NCBI GenBank assembly: GCA_029204225.1
Contig: CM055097.1
Coordinates: forward strand, 70,992,252-71,056,251
Reading direction: 5' to 3'
Source: Diphasiastrum complanatum
Taxonomy: Eukaryota > Streptophyta > Lycopodiopsida > Lycopodiales > Lycopodiaceae
Length of the DNA: 64,000 nt
Of the stretch, positions 28,794-39,375 are shown piece after piece. The position numbers and the translations under genes were made by a program. The first letter of the stretch is position 1. Every line of letters begins with the position of its first letter. The notes under the pieces were generated by a model. That model was given only the letters and a program-made list of their open reading frames with translations, had not been told where the DNA came from and searched no databases.

Positions 28794-29930
28794 ATGGGTT
28801 CAATTGGAGCCTATCTTCTTGAGGCTAGTGAAAGGCTAAATTCTAATAATTATTCAACTTGGAAAGTAAGAATGGAGTCACTACTTGTTCTCCAAGATAT
28901 GTTTGATCTTGTCATAGGAGAGGAAGAAGAACCTCAAGGAGGGCAAGATCAAGTGAGGTACAAAAAGAGAGCTAGACTAGCATTACATTGTTTGAAAATG
29001 AATGTTAGTAATGAACTTCTAAAGGAAGTAGCATCTTGTACCTCGGCCAAGGAGGCATGGAACTACCTGAAAGGGATTTATGAATCCAAAAATACCTCTA
29101 GAGTGCTTATGATTAGAAACAAAGTTCTTCAAAGCATTAGAGGGAGTGATGAGAGTGCTCAAGAGTATGTCTTGAGAATAAAATCTCTCAACAAAGAACT
29201 TTCCATCATTAGTGAGGATATTCATGATGATGAACTTGTTCAAATCATTTTGAATGGTCTTGGAGATGAGTTCTCCAATCTTGTATAAAGCTTTGCTATT
29301 CAACATGCACTACCTTTCATTGACAAGCTCCATAGTGTGCTTGTGGCCGAGGAGAGTAGGATTCTTCATGTCAAGCAAAGGATTGGATCCTTAAAGTTGC
29401 ATGATGGTGATGAGAATGCCAACTTCTCAAGAAAGGGAAAGGCAAAGTCAAAGAAGAAGATTCAACACAAGGAGACCAAGAATGATGATCAACCATCTAG
29501 CTCCAAAGGTGGAAAGAAGAACAAAGCCAAACTCAAGAGCTTCTTTTGTGGAAAAAAGGGGCACTTTGCATCCGAGTGTTTCAAGAAGAAGAATGCACAA
29601 GGAGAGAGCAAACAAGGCAACCTCACTCTTGAGGAAGATGAGGATGAAGTGGATTCATCCTTGATGGCTTCTACATCAACATCAAAGAGCTACTCCAATG
29701 ACACATGGTGGATTGATAGTGGGGCTAGTCCCCACATGACATTCCAAAAGGATTTTTTCTCAACTCTTGTACCTTTTGTAGGTTGTAAAAAGTCTATTCT
29801 AACATCAAGTGATCAAGAATGTAGAATAGATGGAGTGGAAAATATTCCCTTAAGTCTTGGATCCTCTAAAAGAGTAGATCTTGATAATGTACTCTATGTT
29901 CCTACACTCACTAAGAATTTGTTAAGTAAG
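28794..29930 (+). pseudogene. Copia gag and protease (element F)
   Basis: It starts MGSIGAYLLEASERLNSNNY with all copia gag blocks (WKVRMESLLVLQDMFDLV, LKMNVSNELLKEVASC, AWNYLKGIYESK). One TAA after DEFSNLV (29286-29288) interrupts it, and the same frame then continues through the Lys-rich tail. The knuckle is KSFFCGKKGHFASEC with Ser in place of the first Cys. Protease motif WWIDSGASPHMTF lies near 29707-29745, and the pre-integrase motif VLYVPTLTKNLLS ends the frame, where a small frameshift leads into the next ORF. Apart from the stop and frameshift this is the best-preserved gag/PR in the window. Confidence 0.85.
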
Positions 29931-29940
29931 TGTAGGACAA

Positions 29941-31950
29941 TTGATGGATGATGGCTTAGATGTCCATTTTAAACAAGGTGTTTGCTCCATAATGATGAAT
30001 AATACTTGCATTGTAAAGGGATTCAAGCAAGGAAGGCTTTTTAAGCTTGATGCTAATGTTTTCCTTGGAAGTGTGAACATGGTGAAGGAGGAGCTCAATC
30101 GAGTGGAGCTTTGGCATAAGAGGTTGGGCCACCCCAAATTCATATCTATGGAGATGCTATGCACCAAGGATCTTGCTCTCGGCCTTCCAAAGACACTCCC
30201 AAAGTGTGGAAAAAGTTGTGAAGCTTGTAGCCTCTCAAAGGCACACAAGCTACCTTTTGATATCTCTTCCACTAGATCTACAAAAGCATTAGATCTTATT
30301 CATAGTGATGTGCACTCTTTTTCTCAGGAATCTAATGGAGGTGCATCTATGTATGTATCTTCTATTGATGATTACTCTAGATACACTTGGATTAAACTTG
30401 TGGATTCCAAAAATAAAGTGTTTGAAACTTTTGTTAAGTTCAAAACTCTAGTTGAAAATCAGCTTGATGCTAGAATTAAAGTATTGAGAAGTGATAATGG
30501 TGGAGAGTATATCTCCACCAAGATGATAGAGTTTTGTGAATCCAATGGCATTAAGAGAGACCTTACATGTAATTATAGTCCTCAACAAAATGGTATAGCC
30601 GAAAGGATGAATAGAACACTATGTGAGTGTGCTAAGGCTTTAAGAATAGATGCATCTCTACCTAAGTCCTTTTGGGGAGAGGCTATTATTTGTGCAACTT
30701 ATTTGTGTAATAGATTGCCATGTAAGCCCATTGGAGGCATAACATCTTATGAGGCTCTATTTTGTAAGAAGCCGAATCTTAAAGATCTAAGAATTTTCGG
30801 ATCTACTTGCTATGTTTTTCAAGCATTAGATACAAGAAAAAAAGATGATCCTACTTCTATAAAATGGATCTTTGTTGGTTATGCTGAAAATAGCAAGGGA
30901 TATAGAGTCTATAATCCAATCACTAAGAAGATTTTAGTGAGTAGAGATGTTACTTTTGATGAAGGTAACTACTACAAGTTGAATGTGAAAGCTTCTAATC
31001 CATCTTATGTCAAGGATCTTGTAAGGTTTGAGGAGGATCTTATATGTGATCAAGATCTTGAAGATCCAACTCAAGATCCGAGGACTCCAAGGAGATCTAC
31101 AAGAAGGAAGGCCGAGCCCTCAAGGCTCACCTATGTTGACAAAGCTGGACAAAGGGAAGACCTACATTCACTTACCTCTTACACTTTTCTAACTTCTATG
31201 TTTGATGAGCCAAGTTGCTTTGAAGAAGCTATGGAGTCACAAGAATGGAGGGATGCAATGCAAAAAGAGTATGATGCTCTTATGGAGAATCATACATGGA
31301 AGCTTGTGGATCTTCCTCAAGGAAGAAAGCCACTTGAGTGCAAATGGATCTATAGATTGAAGTACAATCAAGATGGGAGCATCAACAAAAACAAGGCAAG
31401 GCTAGTGTCAAAGGGGTCCTTGCAAACCAAGGGAGTAGATTTTGATGAAACTTTTGCTCATGTTGCTAAGCTAGTTTCCATGAGGTTGATTATTTTTCTT
31501 GCAACTACTTTCAATTGTCCTCTATTTCAACTTGATGTGACTAATGCTTTTCTCAATGGATATTTGGAAGAGGAGATTTTCATGAGGCAACCCAAGGGCT
31601 TCATCAAAGAAGATCAAGAGGAAAAAGTGTGTTTGTTGCTAAGAAGCCTTTATGGGCTTAAGCAAGCACCTAGAGCTTGGTACTCTAGGTTGAATACCTT
31701 CTTGAACTCTATTAAGTTTGTTGTAATTGCTTATGATCCTTCTTTGTACTTAAGATTTAATGATGGTAAGATCATCATTCTCATTTTGTATGTTGATGAC
31801 ATTATCTTTAGTGGAAATGATCTTGATGGTATACAAGAAGTGAAAGTAGCATTGTTTAAGGAGTTTAAGATGGTGGACCTTGGTAATCTTCATTTCATAT
31901 TAGGAATAGAAGTTTCAAGATCAATAAGGTCATTGAGGCCAAGTCTGTAA
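29941..31950 (+). CDS. Copia integrase and RT, open for 669 codons (element F)
   Basis: A long open frame: integrase HHCC domain (WHKRLGHPKF ... CEACSLSKAHKLPF), core with ALDLIHSDVHSF, RSDNGGEY and QQNGIAERMNRTL (D,D,E pattern), FGSTCYVF and FVGYAENSKGYRVYNP, then RT: EEAMESQEWRDAMQKEYDAL, PLECKWIYRLKYNQDGSINK, KARLVSKG, FQLDVTNAFLNGYLEEEIFM, LRSLYGLKQAPRAWY, LILYVDDIIFSGND (catalytic YVDD intact) and LHFILGIEVSRS. It is then cut by a ~380-bp foreign insertion beginning about 31926. The whole integrase and RT palm are free of stops, suggesting a fairly young copy, but the ORF is separated from gag by a frameshift. Confidence 0.9.
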   Translation: MMDDGLDVHFKQGVCSIMMNNTCIVKGFKQGRLFKLDANVFLGSVNMVKEELNRVELWHKRLGHPKFISMEMLCTKDLALGLPKTLPKCGKSCEACSLSKAHKLPFDISSTRSTKALDLIHSDVHSFSQESNGGASMYVSSIDDYSRYTWIKLVDSKNKVFETFVKFKTLVENQLDARIKVLRSDNGGEYISTKMIEFCESNGIKRDLTCNYSPQQNGIAERMNRTLCECAKALRIDASLPKSFWGEAIICATYLCNRLPCKPIGGITSYEALFCKKPNLKDLRIFGSTCYVFQALDTRKKDDPTSIKWIFVGYAENSKGYRVYNPITKKILVSRDVTFDEGNYYKLNVKASNPSYVKDLVRFEEDLICDQDLEDPTQDPRTPRRSTRRKAEPSRLTYVDKAGQREDLHSLTSYTFLTSMFDEPSCFEEAMESQEWRDAMQKEYDALMENHTWKLVDLPQGRKPLECKWIYRLKYNQDGSINKNKARLVSKGSLQTKGVDFDETFAHVAKLVSMRLIIFLATTFNCPLFQLDVTNAFLNGYLEEEIFMRQPKGFIKEDQEEKVCLLLRSLYGLKQAPRAWYSRLNTFLNSIKFVVIAYDPSLYLRFNDGKIIILILYVDDIIFSGNDLDGIQEVKVALFKEFKMVDLGNLHFILGIEVSRSIRSLRPSL

Positions 31951-32303
31951 CTTATCAGAATAATATTGATTCTTGAAAACAACAACTGCTAGATAAAAAT
32001 AAAGACAATGTCGCTCTCCAAAAATTACTGCAGGAGGAGCGAGCAACAAGAATAAAGACAGAAGTTGTGCTTGCCCTATGCAGCAATGTGGGCTCTATCA
32101 CAATAGACCTCTCAAAACTGAACCAGCTCCAAGGCCAGATGCTCGATAATTTTTGAGTCGAGTTCCTACAACCGCTCGAAGATGCGAAGGTGCTAGTCGA
32201 AGAAGAGTTGGCAGAGTTGAAGGAGCTGTCTAGTGAAGCCACCTAGACTTGCAGTGGGCCAGACTCTCACGACGAATACCTCCAAGTCCTGCTACCATTT
32301 GAG
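31926..32303 (+). other. Foreign ~380-bp segment inside the element F RT
   Basis: It lies between IEVSRS and ICQSKYASSILEKFEM, which are normally about ten residues apart in this family. It does not resemble copia. A plus-strand frame reads as a charged coiled-coil-like stretch (LQKLLQEERATRIKTEVVLA, VEEELAELKELSSE) with stops. No inverted repeats or clear target duplication were found, so its mechanism is unknown. Confidence 0.6.
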
Positions 32304-33049
32304 TTTTATTTGTCAATCCAAATATGCTTCTTCTATCTTAGAAAAGTTTGAAATGACAGATTGTAAAGGGGTAGAAACTCCTATGGAGCAAAATGTAAAC
32401 GTTTCCAATAGTGATGATGAAGCATCCTTTGAGGACATCACACTATATATGAGACTTGTAGGCTCCTTGATCTATCTTACTATAACAAGACCTGATCTAA
32501 TTATGGTGTAGGCAAACTAAGCCAATCTATGCAAAATCCATTGGTTTGTCATTGGAAAAATGCAAAAAGGGTGTTGAGGTACATCTCGGCCACCAAGAAC
32601 TTTGACATTTTATATGATGGATCTAATCTTGCCTTAAGGGCATATTCGGATACTGATTTTGCAGGTGATACTATTTCTCTATCTTCAACCGAATCGGAAT
32701 ACAAGACATTAACATCCACAACAAAGGATATCCTATGGTTGAAGAGGCTTTTGGTGGAATTGCAAGTCATGGAGGCCGAGGAGCAGCCAACAATATTTTG
32801 TGACAACCAATCAAGCCAAGCATTAGCAACCAATCCCACATTCCATGCAAGGAGCAAGCACATAGAGATTGCTCACCATTTTGTGAGGGAAAAGGTTCAA
32901 GCAAAGGAGATCAAGCTACATCATGTGTCTTCTTCAGATTGCCTTGATGATCTACTCACTAAAGCCTTGCCAAAGGCTTCATTTATCAATTTAAGATCAG
33001 CCTTAGGTGTTGTAGATAGATGTACTATAGTTGTATCATGTAAAAATTG
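32304..33049 (+). pseudogene. Copia RT end and RNase H with internal deletion (element F)
   Basis: Continues from the insertion: SKYASSILEKFEMTDCKGVE, TPMEQN, MRLVGSLIYLTITRPDLI, a frame change near 32511, then CHWKNAKRVLRYISATKNFD, AYSDTDFAGD fused in frame to TISLSSTESEYK, CDNQSSQALATNP, RSKHIEIAHHFVREKVQAKE. Between FAGD and TISLSS about 30 residues present in the related C copy (KVDRKSTSEFATFLCDGVVS...) are deleted. The stop lies just before the polypurine tract. Confidence 0.85.
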
Positions 33050-33057
33050 AGGAGGAG
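33042..33057 (+). promoter_or_regulatory. Polypurine tract of element F
   Basis: AAAAATTGAGGAGGAG immediately precedes the 3' LTR start TGTTAGAA. Confidence 0.8.
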
Positions 33058-33725
33058 TGTTAGAATTTAGCAATTTTCACATGGTTTTTGATGAATATTA
33101 GACATCTATGTGGATCCACACGTGTGAGGACCTGTCCACACGTGTGAAATGACACTTGTAATATTCAGATCCATTTTGATTAGCTTTCATTTGAGTCTAA
33201 TATGACATCTCCTAAATTATAGGAGTTAGGTCCTAGATTGTAGGAATCTAGAAGGTCAATACAAACCGCCAATGGATGATGTGGAAAACTTGATAGATCT
33301 TATCCAAAGTGGATATGGATAAGTACAATGAGCTATCCTACACGTGCTGGATGTAGCTTAGAGAGAGATTATGGTGATTTTGTACTTGATCCATGATGGA
33401 TCCATTTTTGAGCTAATGATGAGAAATCTTGGTTTGTGTAGCTATCATTGTGTTTTGACTCTCTTAAGTACTTTTTTTGTGGATGAATTCTTTGTAAATG
33501 ATAAGTAAACTATTTCTCTATTATCAGGCCGTACAGTAGCTGTACTTCACACGTGTGAAGCCGTGGATCATCTTTTTTGATTGTTCTTGCTTGGAATCAC
33601 AAAGATTGTCAAGTAGAAGCTAGATTTGGAAGCTAGTCTTGATATAGATCAAGATTTCAAGCTACCAATCACTCTTTGTGATCATTTGTAGATCAATTTC
33701 AATCCATAAACTCTGAAATTTGATA
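33058..33725 (+). mobile_element. 3' LTR of copia element F
   Basis: 668 bp starting TGTTAGAA and ending TTTGATA (the 5' copy has TTTGACA). It carries CACACGTGTG at 33117-33126, 33137-33146 and 33548-33557. The right flank is the minus-strand coiled-coil region. The host side of the 5' LTR is truncated, so no target-site duplication can be checked. Confidence 0.9.
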
Positions 33726-36022
33726 GATACATTCAGGAGTTTTCTAAAAAATTGTATCCAAGCTGGCTGCTCTCCCAATGCAAGTATTTTATCCAATTCT
33801 TTGTCGGCCTCTATTTCAGAGGTCTCAAACTTGAGGACCCAACCACCATGCGAGGACTCATGAGGATGTTGTGCTAAAAAGCTCTGGCTCTGGTCCTCGA
33901 CGTCGATTGGTCTTTTGAACAATGGTGTGGTCCTTGATGAAGATGGACCTGGTTGCATTGCCTGTGGAACTGGCTGTTCTTCTTCAACTTCAGGGGCTCC
34001 ACCCTGGTCCACGCCCGAATCCAACCCTGTATCCATAGGTGCATCAGCTTGGTGTGGAGGGGAGAATTGTGGCATGATTGGAACTAAAATTGAGGCCCAG
34101 CTTCCAACACCTGAGCGACAGCCTTTTCATATGCATTGATGGTTGCTTTAGCCTTTGCCAACTCAGTTGAAGTGGTACCCTTGAATCTGTCAAAGCGGCC
34201 TTGGAGTCCTTGAAGCGCCACTTTGTAGATTTCAATCTTTTTAAACAAATACATGATTTTTGTCAGGATGATCAGGTATTTGCATCTGTAGATATGCATC
34301 ATGCTCAAGGGTGGTCGCATCCAATTCACCTTGCAGACATGTGCGATCTTGTTCAGCCATCTATAGTTGACCCTGGAGTAGCTGCACCTGTTGCTTTGCA
34401 TCATGCACGACCCTGTCCACTTGATCTTGGGTGGTTGTGAGGGCATTCTACAGGGAACTAGCATAATTTTCAAGGCGATCAGCCAATTGTTGCATCGTCT
34501 TCTTCTCAGCTTCAGACTTAGCTTTGTGCTGCTTGGCGATCTTCAATTCTTTGTTCAACTGAATGACTTTATGGCTGATGAGTGTATTATCAGATCCTAT
34601 CTGAAATGCGCTGCTCCATTTCTTTTTTCTTATCTAGCATAGATTGGATCACTTGCGCAAGGCTTGAGACTAAACCGAGAGCATCACCAAAATCTACTGT
34701 TGTGGAGGTGGTAGCAGCAGAAGGACCTGGTGGTACTATCCCTAGTTGGCATGGAGCAGGTGCTTGTAACTCTTCTACTTTAAAAAGTCTTCTTCTTCGT
34801 ACCCCTCAGGCACTGTGGCGTCGAACTACTTTGGTGATTTGACAGCTTGCCCGACCCGAATTGTGGCTGGTGTGGCTTCAACTTGAGGTTGCTAGTTAAT
34901 TTGAAAAGAGTCGTCAAAACCAGTAGGAGTACCATCACATGGAACTGTTTGAATCCTCTTCTAGGGGATTGGAGTTCAAAGGGCGCAGGGCTCTGGGACA
35001 TTACAAAAAAATCTGAGGCCCCAAGGGGGTCGGAATCATCAAACATGTCCATGAAATACTGGGTGTTTGGAGAAACAGCTTCTGTGTGTGGAGGTGAGGC
35101 GGCCTAGGCAGCTGTGATGGGAATGGTAGCCTCAATGGTCACAGATTGTCCGTGAGAGGAAGCAGAGGCGAGGGAAGCATCAGAAGCGGGGGGAATAGGT
35201 AGTTCAGTGCGAATAGCAGTAGGGGGTGGAAGCGCAGCTGAAGATGTTTGCCTAGTACGACATCGTGACATGGAAGGCGAGTCAGGAATGACGATCTTGC
35301 TGCATGGACGACATCGACTATGTGAGCTAGATGCTTGTTGAGATGACTCAGCCGGTGTTTCTTCATAGATAGAAAGCACGGAATCCATACGAAAATCATG
35401 GATTTTATTTTCAAGGTGGGAGGATGCTAGGAGTGACAACAAAGGGCCAACAACAAATTGCTGCTTGGTATTGCTCTTGATGGCTCGTTTGAGCTCTCAA
35501 AAAACGGTCTTGAACCAGTTATATGGTTCCCGAGGAGCCTTGGCTATCTTGGCATGAGACTCAACTATCATATGCAAAATCTGAGAAGTAATACGGTCTT
35601 TCCTAAGGTTGTCAACCATCAGGAAATTGTTAAGGAGCTGAGCAACGGCCTGAATGGCCGGATCGGTAATGGCTTCTAGAAGATAGCCATCATTAGTCCA
35701 TTGCAAATCATTGGTAATGTCAATATAAGGCTTAGTAGCCTGTTTGGCTTGCTTATGGTTTGGTGAGGCTTAGGTACCAGATGTTATCCCTATGGCAGCA
35801 AGGCCGGCCTTTGTCACGTATAGCTTGTGTGTGGCTCCCTGGAAAGCAATGTAAAACTTGGACTTCTCCTCCTAAGTACTGAAGGCAAGAGTGATAAAAT
35901 CCATGTTGATTCTCCCTAAGAATGACCATGCTTGTGCTAGGAAGGATCATGATATCCGTTGTAGATGGGACATCACGATAGATAGTGTAACGCGACGATT
36001 GAGACGTATCTGTGGAAGACAT
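33726..36022 (-). pseudogene. Unclassified coiled-coil protein region, frameshifted
   Basis: Minus-strand coding-like sequence starts MSSTDTSQSSRYTIYRDVPS at 36022 and passes through several frames: FYIAFQGATHKLYVTKAGLA, WTNDGYLLEAITDPAIQAVA, QLLNNFLMVDNLRKDRITSQ, a Ser/Pro/Ala-rich segment (35104-35442), FMDMFDDSDPLGASDF, a coiled-coil stretch (about 34100-34700) and an acidic Pro-rich end MPQFSPPHQADAPMDTGLDS. I do not recognise the family. It lies on the same strand as, and 0.8 kb downstream of, a gypsy integrase end, so it could be an extra 3' ORF of that element, a separate element or a decayed host gene. Confidence 0.4.
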
Positions 36023-36829
36023 GATGGAAAAGAACAGAATTTGAAATTAATAGGTGCAAGTGTATATCAGAAAATAGTATAGAAAGTTTTGAAGGCTTTG
36101 GTTGTTGGAAAAATTGGCAAGAGCCAACTTACAAGTGAATTTGGAGGGTCCATTACACAGAATACTAGTTTGGATGATCAGTTCTGAACAAAAATTTGTA
36201 GGCTTGTTCAGTACTGTGAAAATAGGCTATAAAAATCTCGGCGAAGGTTTTTGAGGTTGTGAAGCCATCCAGCGAATGTTTTCCAGGGCTGGCAAAGGAT
36301 GAACCTTCGTCCAAAAGGATCCCTCGTCCAAGTACTGTCATAAATGCAACTTTCAGGCTCTAAACCTATAGCCTACCTAATTTTGACATTTTAAGACCAT
36401 CTAGCATGTCAGCGAAGGTTTCTGAGGAGAGTAAGGTGCTCGGCGAAGGTTCCCAAAATGGCATATTACTGATCATTCGCCTAACTCAAAAACAGGTATT
36501 TTTTTTGGAAAAGAACCTTCGCCCAAGTCAGTATAGATATATCTGAAGTGGATGTACAATATGAAAGTTCAGCAAAGGTTTCCCATACTATATAGGCAAC
36601 ATATGACCGAAACATTGATTTTATAACTCATTTTCCATCAAAAATTATCTTTTTAAAAATACTTTCCTTCCTCTTTTTCCATTTGGATGACTTTTCTGAT
36701 ATTTGCTCATCAGTCTTTCCTCATTTTTTTTTAATATTTTTTTTATTTTTTTACTGTCTTTTCCAAACAAAGTGAACAATTAATTAGTGAAAACAAAAAA
36801 TTGAAAACAAATAAAAAGAAAATCATTTG
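36023..36829 (-). other. AT-rich spacer with repeated GCGAAGGTT motifs
   Basis: Lies between the gypsy integrase end and the coiled-coil ORF. GCGAAGGTT or close variants (either strand) occur near 36240, 36313, 36416, 36437, 36517 and 36583, and the right end is A/T-homopolymer-rich. It may be an LTR or an inter-ORF promoter region. Confidence 0.4.
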
Positions 36830-37340
36830 GATCATGCTTGTTGAACTGGCGGAGCAAGCTGCCAAAACTTGCGTAATCGGCTGCCATTCACAAGAGTATC
36901 AAACTGTTTTCCGTCCAAGTGCTCAAGAATCACTGTTCCATAGTTCAAGATTTCCTTCACCTTATACGGGCCTTCACCAGTAAACTTCAATTTTTCTTAT
37001 TTCTCGCGCCATAGGCTTATGAGTACAGTGCACCTTCTCTGTGTGTCTGATGTTATATTACAAATAGATCTACGTCTTTATGCCAACTCGGCCATGATTT
37101 TGTTCTCGTCGCCGTAAAATATGTTGCTGAGGTGCTGGGCTTTGTTTTTGCTCGTTGGCTGGTCCGCGACTTGGTCAACTTCTTTGGCATTGGCGTTCCC
37201 AATACAATGTGATTCTGGAACACCTGTGATTTGTCGACGCTCTTTAACGTAGTTTGGTGGCTTGACTCCGTCGCTTGATATTCATTGGGCTCTTTTGGCA
37301 TCTGGAATTCGTTAGAAGAATCTTCTAACAAAGCCAAGTT
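36830..37340 (-). pseudogene. Ty3/gypsy integrase C-terminal fragment
   Basis: On the minus strand a Lys/Thr-rich linker (37337-37053) is followed by EKLKFTGEGPYKVKEILNYG, TVILEHLDGKQFDTLVNGSR and LRKFWQL, the SH3-like C-terminal domain of plant gypsy integrases that precedes the pol stop. One in-frame stop is just upstream of KLKF. The rest of pol is absent from the window. Confidence 0.65.
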
Positions 37341-38196
37341 TATCTAATTAATAATTGTGCTCCATGGCACTTATTAGCCTAAGGCCCAATGTTGGACTCA
37401 CACACGCATGATACCGACTGATCGCTTGTTTCTAATACTTCTGACTCTCTACTTCATTTATGTAGTGTTTGGGCTTATTGCAGGAGCCCCTTGTCATATT
37501 TTAGAAAATTCCATGTCATTTCCAAAATCGGGCAACAAAGACTATTTTAGTAACAAGTAATTTCATAAAAATTACATTACACCTTTTGCAAATATTCAAA
37601 ACTACTTGAATACCAACCTCAAACTACTATGTTAAAGGGCATGCACATCATATGCCAAAGAGCTAAGCTCCTTGGAATAGAATACCAAGTGCAAAAGGGC
37701 TTGAGCCCTTCAACTCTAGAGGTGGAAAGTGAATTTCTAAACAAAATTCTTGACCTTTTTAGAAGATGTTATACATAAATGTCAACTTATATCATGTATT
37801 TTAGTCATAACTTGCAAAATTTAGGAATCAATATTGTGTATAAATTCCAAATTGAGATGCATTCCACCATGAATAAAAAAGCAAGATATATGTGGTAAAA
37901 ACATCATACAAAAACAAATTGTAAATAAAGCTAAGACACTATGAAACAAGAAAATGATAATTTAAACTTTTTGATTTAGGAATGGCATGTTCTAGAAGGG
38001 GGTTAAAACAATGATCAAGCACAACATTTAAATCACACAAACTACTCATTTCACCCCTTGAATTTGTGTGTTACATTGGCCTTTGGGAGCACACAATTCA
38101 AAGTGGGAGCACACATGTATACCCTTTGGGAGCACACAATTCAAAGTGGGTGGGGGCAAGCTCAGCACATGGAAACATGGCCAGGATGGAACACAC
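37341..38196. other. Intergenic, no gene seen; contains a 28-bp direct repeat
   Basis: The segment CCTTTGGGAGCACACAATTC followed by AAAGTGGG occurs at 38080-38107 and again at 38123-38150, just beyond the stop of the esterase gene. Nothing else is recognisable. Confidence 0.5.
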
Positions 38197-39375
38197 TCAT
38201 TTTTTGACAAGCTCTTGACTATCTATTGTTGCATAGATTGTCTCGAGCTCAGCTTCTGGAGACCACCATCGCGAGAGAGAGTGAGATGCCAAGTATCCAT
38301 CACTCTTTCTAGAGCTCACATGCAGCCTCGCCGAGGGAATAAGATGGTACGGCTTGGAGTCCATACCATGCATGAAGTGTATAATCCCCCTAAAAGAGAA
38401 TGGAGCTGTTAGACTCACCAGAGTCTTCTGAGAAGCTATCATCTTCCTGACAGAGAAGTATTCCAAGTAGCCTGAGCATATTGCATCCTTGACGTTGACG
38501 TACATATCAGGAACCCAGCTCTGAACAGCAGTGAAAGCTGCCATGACTTGTTTGCCATGCTCGAAATTTTGCAGTAGAAGTGCTAGTCCTGCTGTTGCAA
38601 GGGTGTACATCATGTTCACTCCCAGAGCAACAGTGCTGCCTGCAAGAGTCTCCAGTGGTATTGATGCGAAGGGAGGGTTGAATAAGTGTGCCTCCAGTAG
38701 ACTTCCATCTTCTGCTAGCTTCCTGGCCACAAGCAATCCAATTGCCGCACCTAAAGAGTGTCCAACCACACAGACGTTCTTAGGATGATACGTCTCTGCT
38801 AGTCTTGTAACCACGCCCAGGGCCGTTTCAAATCGTGCAGCTTTGTGAAGTCTGTGAGAGACGATTCTGTAGTCGACCTCCAAATCGCTAGACGTTGCCT
38901 CTGATCGGAGGAAGGTTCCTCTGAACGCCACTACGATCATGGGTGCTCTTTTGGGTTTCCAATACTGGCAACCTTTCCACTTAAAAACCGCTCCGTTGAT
39001 ATGGGTTCTTTTGTCATTCATAATTAATTCAGCAAGCCGATAGTTAAAGCATTGCCACCAATCTTGTGCAAAAGTCTGGTTTTTCGTGCGACCTCTTTCT
39101 TTATCTGCTTGCAGAATATAAACCGATTGTACAAGGCAAGCCAGTGCAATCCTTCTGTGATCACTGTTATTCCTGCGAGATACAAATTCAAGCGTCAATG
39201 TACTGTAATAGGATTGTGAAGATACAACCTTAACTTGCAATTTGGGAGCCATCAGTAAGAAATCAGGTTTCACAGCAGATAGTTTCTCAAAGCCAGAAAA
39301 TTACCAATCCTGTTTTTTTATTCCTGTCGGCCCCATGGTTCTGAAGTTCTCCATGTTCTCACTCAAGCTCTCCAT
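38197..39375 (-). CDS. At4g10955-like esterase/lipase (alpha/beta hydrolase), two exons
   Basis: Exon 1 is 39375-39305 (MESLSENMENFRTM...), and a 132-bp GT-AG intron (39304-39173) splits the Trp codon of QDW|NNSDHRR, a junction that restores the family's conserved DW-N-HRR start. Exon 2 is 39172-38197; the product is about 348 residues, the family's normal length. It has oxyanion-region VAFRGT (about 105-110), nucleophile elbow VGHSLGAA (Ser163), LFNPPFASIPLE, ICSGYLEYF and HLIPSARLHV. Members are annotated as GDSL esterase/lipase At4g10955-like but carry the GHSLG motif of class-3-type lipases; substrate is unknown. No signal peptide is visible. An alternative unspliced start at 39273 gives an N-terminus that does not fit the family. 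A GA-rich stretch lies about 120 bp upstream on the coding strand. The gene looks functional. Confidence 0.9.

Noticed and set aside
38531-38788. Plus-strand frame within the esterase gene
   Set aside because: Antisense shadow; the minus strand holds GHSLG and the full family pattern.
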